Below are positions 7,634 to 15,105 of a DNA stretch of 64,000 bases, piece after piece. Positions within the stretch are counted from its first letter, which is position 1. Every line of letters begins with the position of its first letter. Below the pieces are notes generated by a model, which was not told the DNA's origin, made no database searches, and saw only the letters and a program-made list of their open reading frames with translations. The position numbers and the translations under genes were made by a program. Source of the DNA: Flemingiibacterium sp045579745 (GTDB taxonomy: Bacteria > Bacillota > Clostridia > Oscillospirales > CAG-272); the NCBI GenBank assembly GCA_045579745.1, contig JAZNMQ010000020.1:1-64000 (forward strand), in the 5' to 3' direction.

Positions 7634-10498
7634 TTATGAAGCAAGCTTGCTCGGGATCACATCTTTTTCATTGATAAGATGCAGACTGTCATTCTCAATC
7701 CAACCGTAATATACGTCAGATGTTTCGCTTAAATCTATTTTAAGGAGCAGATCATGAGATTTATATTGCAGATTGGATTCAGTGTAAATCCAGAATTGGT
7801 GTGCTTCCGGGAAGATACTTTGAACTACGCTGTTGATATCACACTTGAGAATTGCACCGTTTTCGCGTTTGTATAGGGTAATAATTGCTCCCATAGAACC
7901 GTATGCTTCAAGCACCATATCCCCAACTGCAGTCGCACTCTTATTACAGACCAGTATCAAATTGGGATTGCTATTCTCGAATGTATAATAGCATATGTCA
8001 GATGAGTTCGCTCCGGTTTCATAGGAAAGGATAAGTCCGTCTTCGCCAAGTACATTCTCAAATGGCTGCCATTTGACCGTATCACGGTATGCAGGGCTGA
8101 TTTCACGAAAAGCCGTGTACATATCATTGGTCTTTATTGCGGCATAAGTTTTTGAGCCTTTTGTGTCCACTATGACAAACGACATATTGTTATATGATAT
8201 CTCGTTATATTCACGGGCAATGTCTTCAGGCAGAATCGCGACGGTACTATCACCGTCAAATTTTATAGCTGTCCATGTGAATTGGTCGAGATCATGTATC
8301 TGATGATCTTCAGCTTCTTCGGAAGATGGATAATATGGAATTACAGTTTCACCTTCAAACACCAGCGTCTTACCCACAAGGTGCTGATACGAGGGTGCAT
8401 CGCAGGCGCGAATATCCATAAGCAATGTTGTGCCTTCGATTCCCATCGAGTACCCGAGAGTAAATTTCAATGTGAATTCTGCTTCCTTTGCCGATTGGCT
8501 GAGTGAACGGAGCGTTGCTGTTTGCTCATAGCTAAGAGGATTTATGGTATATGTACCAACATAGCGGCTTGCATCCTTTTCGGATCCTATACCATCATCA
8601 AACTGTATCTGTGCAGTTCTGGTGACGATAGAAAGGCGATATGAATGTTCGCCGTTATCATCTGTGTAACTGCTGTCCCATACGCCGTTGAATGTGTCAT
8701 CCAAAACCAATGTCGGCGAATCGGCATATCCATCCGTATTCGGTACAAAAGTCAGCGGAATAGGATCTTTTACAGTTAATGTATCAACACCGCTGCTTTC
8801 ACAGATAAAGTGAACAAAGCCGCCGTATTCGTACAGTTTTCCTTTAACCTCAGACTCCGGATAAATTTTGATCTCTCCATTATCTGCATATCTGCCAATA
8901 AGCTTTGCGGTGAAATCTCCCGTTTCAACGTCATACTGATAGGTGCCTTCATAATTGATCGGGCCGCCTGTACCCACAAGACCGGCATTCGCATAAATGG
9001 TTCCGTCATTTTGAATATAGATGGAATGGCTCCAGAAATCATAGTTGAAATTGCCCTGTATGAAACGGTATGCGAGGCAGGTAAACATTCCGTCAAGCTC
9101 TCCGGTGTACGGTTTTCCGTTTTTGAGAACCTTATCCTTTGTAAAGGTTTCAACTTCCTCCACAGATTCGATATTACCGTCTTGGGAAGTAACACGGTAT
9201 GTTCGAAGAGATTTGAAGTTTCCCATCGACCACCACGAATTGCCTACACCCATAACGTAATACAGTGTTCCGTCTTCACCCGCATGGAGGACATTACCGT
9301 CAGGAAAGCGTGCTTCTGTCCCCTTGCCATATACACCGGCAACGGTTATGAAGTCCCGTTCATCTTCAAGAGGAATGTCGACCTTATATTGGGTTTTATC
9401 TTCGGTCGTCCCAGCATCCGTTTCGGGCGAGAACCGCTCAAGCGTCACTGTACGGGACGATGAATCTTTATCGATCGTAACATATATCTGCGTTTTATCA
9501 TCTGAATATTTCAGCTCGCGTATATACTCTCCGGCATCTAATACCAAATCCACAAAAAACGTTCCATCAAAGCTTCTTATTGTATTCCAATAAGCGTAAA
9601 CGATCGTGCTGATATCATCACCATAATATGTTGGAACAGAACCGGTAAAATGATGTTCGATCTTTTGAGCTTCGGGATTGATCACAGCAAAAAGGCTGAT
9701 GTTCGGATTGATATGTCCAGCTGCGATCACATATTCACCTATGCGTCCCCACTCCTCTACGCCGTTAACTCCGGAATATATCTCAGATAAATCATATTTG
9801 ACTCCGTCATATTCGAACGTTTGCCAAGGTTTTGGCTCCACGGGCATCTGCCCCAAGGCTTCAAATAGCTTTTCTGCCATCAATTCAAACGACGAAAAGC
9901 GGATTTCTCCGTCTTCGGTCAAGGTATAGGTACAATACGCCGTAGCAGAGAGCTCACGGTTGTTTTCGGTCATAGTCGCATCAACTTTGACCGTATAATT
10001 GCCGTTTTCAGCGTTTTCAAGAGTAATATTATAGCTTTCTCCGACATCATATCCAAACAAGGCGGTATATCCGTCAAAACGGAACAGTCTGCCTTCAATC
10101 TCTGCAAAAAGCGGGTGCTGGTCTTCAACAGTTTTGGACATCAGCTCATCAGTGAGTTCTGCGCTGAAGTACTGTTCACAAAACTCACGAAGCTCAGCAA
10201 GTGTGGTGTACCCATTAATATCAACCTCTCTGTATTCAGCTCCGTCCTTGGAGGTTGTAGCATTTGTATAGATATCACTGCGGTAGCCGGTAAACAGGGC
10301 ATACACATGCTCTGCGTCATGGTAAAAATCCAAGAATTTCTCAGGCAGATCCGTGTCGGGAGATGAGCCTTGATGGAGATTGTTATCCGTGCTTTCGGTC
10401 TGAGTTCCATCATCAGAATCAGTGTCAGACGAACAACCTACTGCACTCAATGTAAAAATAAGTGCAAGGATCAAGCATATCCAGATGTATTTTTTCAT
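7634..10498 (-). CDS. Large extracellular lipoprotein, IseA-like N-terminal domain
   Basis: A 954-residue protein with a lipoprotein signal ending LSAVGC, followed by an Asp/Thr-rich linker. The first domain after the linker (about residues 60-220) has the outline of IseA/YoeB-type DL-endopeptidase inhibitor domains: DFYHDAEHVYALFTG, VDINGYTTLAELREFCEQYFS, then GRLFRFDGYTALFGYDVGES. This match is by eye and moderate. The remaining 700 residues are beta-rich with many aromatic and Asp/Gly turns and resemble surface sensory or binding proteins, with no catalytic motif seen. The ATG at 10498 is used because GGGAGGGG precedes it. It should sit on the outer face of the membrane. The real function is unknown. 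Confidence 0.6.
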   Translation of the reverse strand: MKKYIWICLILALIFTLSAVGCSSDTDSDDGTQTESTDNNLHQGSSPDTDLPEKFLDFYHDAEHVYALFTGYRSDIYTNATTSKDGAEYREVDINGYTTLAELREFCEQYFSAELTDELMSKTVEDQHPLFAEIEGRLFRFDGYTALFGYDVGESYNITLENAENGNYTVKVDATMTENNRELSATAYCTYTLTEDGEIRFSSFELMAEKLFEALGQMPVEPKPWQTFEYDGVKYDLSEIYSGVNGVEEWGRIGEYVIAAGHINPNISLFAVINPEAQKIEHHFTGSVPTYYGDDISTIVYAYWNTIRSFDGTFFVDLVLDAGEYIRELKYSDDKTQIYVTIDKDSSSRTVTLERFSPETDAGTTEDKTQYKVDIPLEDERDFITVAGVYGKGTEARFPDGNVLHAGEDGTLYYVMGVGNSWWSMGNFKSLRTYRVTSQDGNIESVEEVETFTKDKVLKNGKPYTGELDGMFTCLAYRFIQGNFNYDFWSHSIYIQNDGTIYANAGLVGTGGPINYEGTYQYDVETGDFTAKLIGRYADNGEIKIYPESEVKGKLYEYGGFVHFICESSGVDTLTVKDPIPLTFVPNTDGYADSPTLVLDDTFNGVWDSSYTDDNGEHSYRLSIVTRTAQIQFDDGIGSEKDASRYVGTYTINPLSYEQTATLRSLSQSAKEAEFTLKFTLGYSMGIEGTTLLMDIRACDAPSYQHLVGKTLVFEGETVIPYYPSSEEAEDHQIHDLDQFTWTAIKFDGDSTVAILPEDIAREYNEISYNNMSFVIVDTKGSKTYAAIKTNDMYTAFREISPAYRDTVKWQPFENVLGEDGLILSYETGANSSDICYYTFENSNPNLILVCNKSATAVGDMVLEAYGSMGAIITLYKRENGAILKCDINSVVQSIFPEAHQFWIYTESNLQYKSHDLLLKIDLSETSDVYYGWIENDSLHLINEKDVIPSKLAS

Positions 10499-10770
10499 AA
10501 TGCCCCTCCCTTTCAGCAGCATAATATCAAGACAGTTTAAATTATTTATCAGTGATGAATTGTATTTACGCGTTATTCTGTCAATTAGACGAAATTCGCG
10601 TCATTTTTGTTCCCATCCAATGTGAAAAATCACAGATGGCACTGCAGAACAAAGCTATCGGGAAATACCCCTGACCGAATTCTGAAGTTGAGTACAGAAT
10701 GATTGATATATTTTGCAAAAATGTATGTTCAAACGCTTCAGAAAGGCAGCGACTCATTACCTATAGACGA
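10499..10770. other. Divergent intergenic region
   Basis: About 270 bases between the lipoprotein start and the promoter of the next operon. It must hold the minus-strand lipoprotein promoter (a TTGACA on that strand near 10578 has no well-spaced -10). No gene or structured RNA was recognised. Confidence 0.35.
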
Positions 10771-10799
10771 TTGACAATTTGACAAAATGGTGTTATAAT
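10771..10799 (+). promoter_or_regulatory. Consensus promoter of the repeat-lipoprotein/kinase/RRE operon
   Basis: -35 TTGACA (10771-10776), 17-base spacer, -10 TATAAT (10794-10799): a perfect match to the vegetative sigma consensus. A second TTGACA at 10779-10784 is too close to the -10. The transcript would have a leader of about 165 bases before the lipoprotein ATG. Confidence 0.8.
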
Positions 10800-10971
10800 A
10801 TATGGTGTATAAAAATATCCATTTGGTATTGCTTGCCACGGTAGAGTGCTGCCGCCTGAAAATTGGCAGTACAATTACCAATTTGCGCGAGATCTATGAT
10901 TTTGACCTCGACCAATATCAATCAAATAAGGTCTGCCTTAATTGGCAGATAATTTTAAAGGAAGAGTAAAA

Positions 10972-11709
10972 ATGAAGAAACTGATTTTATTGATACTTAC
11001 CCTTGCTTTGTGTATTTCGCTCGCTGCTTGCGGAGCTGATGACGAGAATAGCGGCGATACGGAAGCACCTGAGCAAGACATTAGTGAAAACACAAGCGAT
11101 AATTCAGGCAATGCTGACGCCGATACAACCGCAGGTGATGAAGCCGCCGATCCCGATACACTCGAGTCGAGTGATACTTCTCCTGACGACACAACCAAGT
11201 CAGATGACACAACTGCTGCTCCCGATACGACCGAGTCAACCGATTCTTCCTCTGACGACACGACCAAGTCAGATGACACAACCGCTGCTCCCGATACGAC
11301 CTGGTCGAGCGATTCTTCCTCTGACGACACGACCAAGTCAGATGACACAACTGCTGCTCCTGATACAACCGAATCAAGTGATACTTCCTCTGACGACACA
11401 ATTAAGTCAGATGACACAACCGCTGCTCCCGATACGACCGGGTCGAGCGATTCTTCCTCTGACGACACAACTAAGGCTGAGGACACAACCGGATCTCCCG
11501 ATACGACCGAGTCAACCGATTCTTCCTCCGAGGACACGACTACGGCTGAGGATACAACTGCTGCTCCTGATACAACCGAGTCAGATGATACTTCTTCCGA
11601 GGATACAACTACGTCCGACGACACGACTAAGTCTGAGGACACAACTTCCGGCAGTGGAAACAGCGGCGGCAATCAAGGCAGTATACTATTGCCACCCGAC
11701 GAATTTTAA
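10972..11709 (+). CDS. Lipoprotein with seven 23-residue Asp/Ser/Thr repeats
   Basis: A 245-residue protein. AAAGGAAG lies 8 bases before the ATG; MKKLILLILTLALCISLAAC is a lipoprotein signal with the lipid-accepting Cys at about residue 20. A Glu/Asp-rich stretch is followed by about seven copies of a 23-residue unit of pattern DTTESxDSSSDDTTKSDDTTAAP, then a Gly/Ser linker and the distinct C-terminus QGSILLPPDEF. The body is acidic, disordered and rich in Ser/Thr. The stop lies two bases before the start of the kinase gene, so translation is coupled to the modification genes. The inference is that this protein, or its C-terminal tail, is the substrate of the downstream enzymes; it could also simply be a surface spacer protein. 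No enzyme domain is present. Confidence 0.8.
   Translation: MKKLILLILTLALCISLAACGADDENSGDTEAPEQDISENTSDNSGNADADTTAGDEAADPDTLESSDTSPDDTTKSDDTTAAPDTTESTDSSSDDTTKSDDTTAAPDTTWSSDSSSDDTTKSDDTTAAPDTTESSDTSSDDTIKSDDTTAAPDTTGSSDSSSDDTTKAEDTTGSPDTTESTDSSSEDTTTAEDTTAAPDTTESDDTSSEDTTTSDDTTKSEDTTSGSGNSGGNQGSILLPPDEF
11155..11640 (+). repeat. Tandem 69-bp coding repeat, about seven units
   Basis: Units start at 11155, 11224, 11293, 11362, 11431, 11500 and 11569, all in frame, each encoding 23 residues. Units 2-4 are most alike; units 5-7 have drifted toward Glu (SSEDTT, KAEDTT). The period makes copy number prone to change by slippage or recombination. Confidence 0.9.
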
Positions 11710-11711
11710 TT

Positions 11712-12425
11712 ATGACGCAAACCTATAAATTAGCTTGCCACTCCTTTGCGATCTGCTCTTTTCATGAGGCGGTGCATCGGATGTTCAGAGATTACAAAAC
11801 CGACGAGCAAGCCGAGTTTATCATTACAACCGAGCAGGCTGACATCGATTTTGAGCGAAGCCGTGCAACCTCTGACGGATTTTCCGACAGCTACCTCGAA
11901 ACCCTTGCGGTTTACAGAAAGCTTTGCGAAAAGCTGATTGAGGACGATATAGTGCTGTTTCATTGCTCGGCACTTGAAATAGACGGCACAGCATATCTAT
12001 TCACCGCGCCGAGCGGCACGGGAAAATCCACGCATACAAGGCTTTGGCGTGAGTATTTCGGAAGCCGCGTAACGATGATAAACGATGACAAGCCGCTTTT
12101 GAAGATTGACGATAACAAAATCACAGTTTACGGCACGCCCTACGGTGGTAAGGATAGAATTCAGACAAACACTTCGGCAAAAGTGGGCGGTATTGTCATT
12201 TTGCACCAGGCAAAGGAAAACACTATCCGCAGAATCACACCAAAGGAAGCCTATCCAATGCTGTTTAATCAAACTCACAGACCGAGCGATATATCAAAGC
12301 TCACTCGCACGATGGAGCTCGTTCAAGCAATTGCAAAACTGCCGATTTATTCACTCGGCTGCAATATTTCAAGCGAGGCAGTCGAGCTTTGCTACAACTC
12401 ATTGACAGGAGATAAAAAGAAATGA
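11712..12425 (+). CDS. HPr-kinase-like P-loop protein
   Basis: A 237-residue protein with Walker A APSGTGKST at residues 99-107 and a following acidic pair in MINDD (residues 122-126), the arrangement of HPr(Ser) kinase and its relatives. It lacks the N-terminal domain and the C-terminal signature of true HprK/P and is not linked to sugar transport genes. Close relatives by architecture are the kinases of Firmicute lasso-peptide clusters (PadeK type), which phosphorylate the C-terminal Ser of the precursor. It starts two bases after the repeat lipoprotein and overlaps the PqqD gene by four bases. The inferred role is phosphorylation of a Ser/Thr in an associated peptide or in the repeat lipoprotein. 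Confidence 0.8.
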   Translation: MTQTYKLACHSFAICSFHEAVHRMFRDYKTDEQAEFIITTEQADIDFERSRATSDGFSDSYLETLAVYRKLCEKLIEDDIVLFHCSALEIDGTAYLFTAPSGTGKSTHTRLWREYFGSRVTMINDDKPLLKIDDNKITVYGTPYGGKDRIQTNTSAKVGGIVILHQAKENTIRRITPKEAYPMLFNQTHRPSDISKLTRTMELVQAIAKLPIYSLGCNISSEAVELCYNSLTGDKKK

Positions 12426-12688
12426 AATTAAAAGAGGGCGTATTTTTACACAAAACAGGAAGCGAATTCATGGGCGTTACTCAGGGCAAAGCGGCAAAGG
12501 CATTCAACGGCTTGATTCGCAACAACGAAACTGCAAATGAGATCTATATTCTTTTGCAGAATGAAACCACCGAGGAAGCTGTGGTCGATGCCATGTGCGA
12601 AAAGTATGACGCGCCACGAGAAGTAATAGCAAGGGATGTTCACGGTGTGATCGAACAGATTCGCGCCGCAGGACTGCTTGATGAATAA
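12422..12688 (+). CDS. PqqD family protein (RiPP recognition element)
   Basis: An 88-residue protein with the PqqD outline: a first beta hairpin (MKLKEGVFLHKTGSEFMGV), a strand-helix pair in which NGLIRNNETANEIYILLQ leads into the winged helix, and the last helix DVHGVIEQIRAAGLLDE. PqqD/RRE domains bind leader peptides and deliver them to modifying enzymes. An AGGAG site precedes the ATG, which overlaps the kinase stop as ATGA; its own stop overlaps the peptidase start. Its presence is the strongest sign that this operon modifies a ribosomal peptide or protein. The cognate leader is not obvious. Confidence 0.85.
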   Translation: MKLKEGVFLHKTGSEFMGVTQGKAAKAFNGLIRNNETANEIYILLQNETTEEAVVDAMCEKYDAPREVIARDVHGVIEQIRAAGLLDE

Positions 12689-13118
12689 GCCATCGGTTTT
12701 GGCAGACGAGCTGTCAAAGGGTAAGGCCGTACTGTCTGGCACATCTGGGGACAGCATGCAGCCGCTTTTGTATCAAGGGAAAACACAGATCGTTTTAGTG
12801 CCGATTACTTCCCCGCTTAAAAAATGGGATTTACCCCTCTATCGCCGTCCGAGCGGTCAGTTTGTTCTGCACCGAATTATAAAATCGGACGATGAGTTTT
12901 ACTATACAAGGGGCGACAACAGGCATGGGCTTGAAAAAGTTCCTAAGGAATGGTGCCTCGGTGTGGTCAGCGAGATCAAGCGAGCAGGCAAAACCATATC
13001 CGTAACCGATAAGGGTTATCGTGCCTATTTGCATTTTTGGAGCCTGATTTACCCGTTTAGATACGTTTGGTACAGAATAAGAAGCATTATTAAATCTGTT
13101 CGCAGGAGATTAAAATGA
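12681..13118 (+). CDS. S24/S26 family peptidase (signal-peptidase-like)
   Basis: A 145-residue protein with the S26/S24 boxes: SGTSGDSMQPLL carrying the nucleophile Ser25, then RPSGQFVLHRII with His64 in the position that is Lys in bacterial type I signal peptidases, and TRGDN (residues 77-80). The Ser-His pair is the arrangement of ER-type and SipW-type signal peptidases. There is no clear N-terminal membrane anchor; the C-terminal WSLIYPFRYVWYRIRSIIK segment may associate with the membrane. The ATG overlaps the PqqD stop by 8 bases and the gene ends in an ATGA overlap with the nucleotidyltransferase. It probably removes a leader or processes the partner lipoprotein. Confidence 0.8.
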   Translation: MNKPSVLADELSKGKAVLSGTSGDSMQPLLYQGKTQIVLVPITSPLKKWDLPLYRRPSGQFVLHRIIKSDDEFYYTRGDNRHGLEKVPKEWCLGVVSEIKRAGKTISVTDKGYRAYLHFWSLIYPFRYVWYRIRSIIKSVRRRLK

Positions 13119-14275
13119 CAGACGAGAAAAATCAATCGATATACAATTTAATCTACCTCGTTGGCTGCGCTGTGACCGGAACTGCCACAGATCCCGAACG
13201 CGTGTCAAAAATGGATCTGCAAAAGGTCTATCATGCTTCAAGCCGGCACATGATGACCGCTTTGGTGTGGGAAGCTATCAAAAATTCACCCATAGCCGAT
13301 AATGAGCTCATGGAAAAATTCTCCAAAAAGAGCGTCAAGGCGGCTCGAAAAAATCTGCTTCTTGACACCGAGAGAGCAAGGCTTTGCGCCTATCTCGACA
13401 CACTCGGCGTTTGGAGAATTCCGCTCAAAGGTGTTGTACTTAAGGAACTCTACCCTAAGCAGGAAATGCGACAGATGTCGGATAACGATATTCTCTTTGA
13501 CAGGGCATTTGAAGAAGAGGTTCATAAATGGTTTTTGGGCGAGGGCTATGAAGTTGTTGTCTACAGAAGAACCAACCATAATACCTACAAAAAAGAACCC
13601 ATCTATAATTTTGAAATGCACACCGCGCTCATGGGAGCCTCAGCTGATGAGCGTTGGCAACGCTATTACGAAAATGTCAAGGAACGTCTTGTCAAAGACG
13701 ACAGCGGCGAGTACGGCTATCATTTTACGGACGATGATTTTTATATCTATATCACAACTCACGCCTACAAGCATTACAGCAATAGAGGAACCGGACTTCG
13801 CTCCCTGCTTGACACCTTTGTATATTTGAATGTAAAGGGCGACACGCTCAATTTTGACTACATACAGGCTGAATGCGAAAAACTTGGCATTGCGGAATTT
13901 GAATCAGCACAAAGAAGCCTCACGAAAAGGGTATTTTCACAGCCCGACAGCTTTTCTCCTGATGATCTTTCCGAGGCTGTAGCCGAAATGCTCTCATATT
14001 TCGCGTTTTCGGGTACATACGGCACACAAGCAAATCACGTAGAAAATGCTCTAAAGGGAATAGGCGGCAAAAACGCCAAAATGAAATATATGATTTCAAG
14101 GCTCTTCCCTCCTATGGAATTTTATAAAAACCACTATCCGAAAATCTACAAAAGTAAGATCTTGATTCCGTTTTTCTGCGTATACCGCATTTTGAGGATC
14201 CCGTTCAAAGGTGCCAAACGAATTTGGAATGAATTAGGGCATGTACTTCGCAGCAAAGCCAATAAAACAGAATAA
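13115..14275 (+). CDS. Nucleotidyltransferase family protein (NTP_transf_5 type)
   Basis: A 386-residue protein with the NTP_transf_5 motif near residues 107-131: IPLKGVVLKELYP, then MRQMSDNDILF, which supplies the acidic metal ligands. The remainder is alpha-helical with HAYKHYSNRGTGLRSLLDTF, typical of this family. Such proteins occur in Firmicute lasso-peptide and other RiPP clusters, often next to a HprK-like kinase and a PqqD protein. The product would be nucleotidyl or pyrophosphate-type modification of a peptide or polyhydroxy substrate; this is inference. AGGAG precedes the ATG, which overlaps the peptidase stop. It is the last gene before a strong terminator. Confidence 0.8.
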   Translation: MTDEKNQSIYNLIYLVGCAVTGTATDPERVSKMDLQKVYHASSRHMMTALVWEAIKNSPIADNELMEKFSKKSVKAARKNLLLDTERARLCAYLDTLGVWRIPLKGVVLKELYPKQEMRQMSDNDILFDRAFEEEVHKWFLGEGYEVVVYRRTNHNTYKKEPIYNFEMHTALMGASADERWQRYYENVKERLVKDDSGEYGYHFTDDDFYIYITTHAYKHYSNRGTGLRSLLDTFVYLNVKGDTLNFDYIQAECEKLGIAEFESAQRSLTKRVFSQPDSFSPDDLSEAVAEMLSYFAFSGTYGTQANHVENALKGIGGKNAKMKYMISRLFPPMEFYKNHYPKIYKSKILIPFFCVYRILRIPFKGAKRIWNELGHVLRSKANKTE

Positions 14276-14291
14276 GTATTGAGTTCAGACA

Positions 14292-14327
14292 AAAAGCAGT
14301 AAATCCAAACGGATTTACTGCTTTTTT
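14292..14327 (+). terminator. Strong terminator of the kinase/RRE operon
   Basis: Perfect 15-base stem AAAAGCAGTAAATCC (14292-14306), AAAC loop, GGATTTACTGCTTTT (14311-14325), continuing into T residues. The A/T flanks would let it act in both directions. Confidence 0.9.
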
Positions 14328-14462
14328 ATATAAATTGAGTTTAAATTTGAGATACAGCTATTGATAAATCGGTTTATCGGGAGTAAACCATATTAAATTT
14401 ATTGACCGTAAACTAAGATGAGAGCTTATTATGGCTAAAAAATTTGGAATCGTGGAATGAAT

Positions 14463-15086
14463 CTACTTTATTTCATGCAGTGCATCTTCCTTCTGATAAC
14501 GGATCAGCTCATTGCGTTCAAATTCTGCTTTTTTCCATAGCCAATAATATGGGATCATCAGGAGTGAACAGTACATAACAAGATACAACAGATAACATCC
14601 AAAATAAGCAAAATAATCTGCCGGGACATATTCCAAACCTTGTCTAATGCGTGTACTCGCATCCACCTTGAACATATAGAGAAACTCGAACAAATGACAC
14701 GGTATAATCGTCACTACAGCTGTACCAGCCAAATGGGAAAAATCTATAAAGCCGATCAAAAGCCGAACCACTTCACCGGGTATAACGAAAATTAAAAAGT
14801 TTCGAAGCCAATTATGTTTTCCTTCACTATGTTTATACTGATCCGAAACACATTTAGCGAAATAGATAGTTGATAAGCCAGCAGCTCCGATCATTGGCAA
14901 ACTAATTAAAATACCGTGCCATACTGCCATTACTTGTCTGATACCAATTAATAACGGTGTCATAAGTAGGTTTTGTAGTATGACATAAATCCATAATGCT
15001 CCATAATTCACAATAAAAGACACACAACCATAACCAAATATTTGTGCACCATCAACGCTCGGTACAAATGTTTTTTCTTTTTTCAT
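14463..15086 (-). CDS. Five-helix membrane protein, unknown
   Basis: A 207-residue protein with five hydrophobic segments, beginning with IFGYGCVSFIVNYGALWIYVI and ending with YLLYLVMYCSLLMIPYYWLW, and a short charged tail. The ATG at 15086 follows AAGGAAGG; an in-frame ATG at 15122 lies inside the preceding ATPase gene and has no ribosome site. It follows the P-type ATPase by 19 bases in the same direction, so it may be co-transcribed with the metal export genes, but no metal-binding motif is visible. No family was recognised. Confidence 0.65.
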   Translation of the reverse strand: MKKEKTFVPSVDGAQIFGYGCVSFIVNYGALWIYVILQNLLMTPLLIGIRQVMAVWHGILISLPMIGAAGLSTIYFAKCVSDQYKHSEGKHNWLRNFLIFVIPGEVVRLLIGFIDFSHLAGTAVVTIIPCHLFEFLYMFKVDASTRIRQGLEYVPADYFAYFGCYLLYLVMYCSLLMIPYYWLWKKAEFERNELIRYQKEDALHEIK

Positions 15087-15105
15087 ATCCGACGAACCTT
15101 CCTTA

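Noticed and set aside
10802..10969. A 55-codon open frame (MVYKNIHLVLL...) between the consensus promoter and the repeat lipoprotein, tempting as a RiPP precursor
   Set aside because: Its ATG lies only 3 bases after the -10 box, upstream of the expected transcription start, with no ribosome site; the C-terminus has no core-like features.
10938..11672. Long antisense open frame of 244 codons opposite the repeat lipoprotein
   Set aside because: It is the mirror of the low-complexity 69-bp repeats, with repetitive VVSSEEES sequence and no start site or family resemblance.
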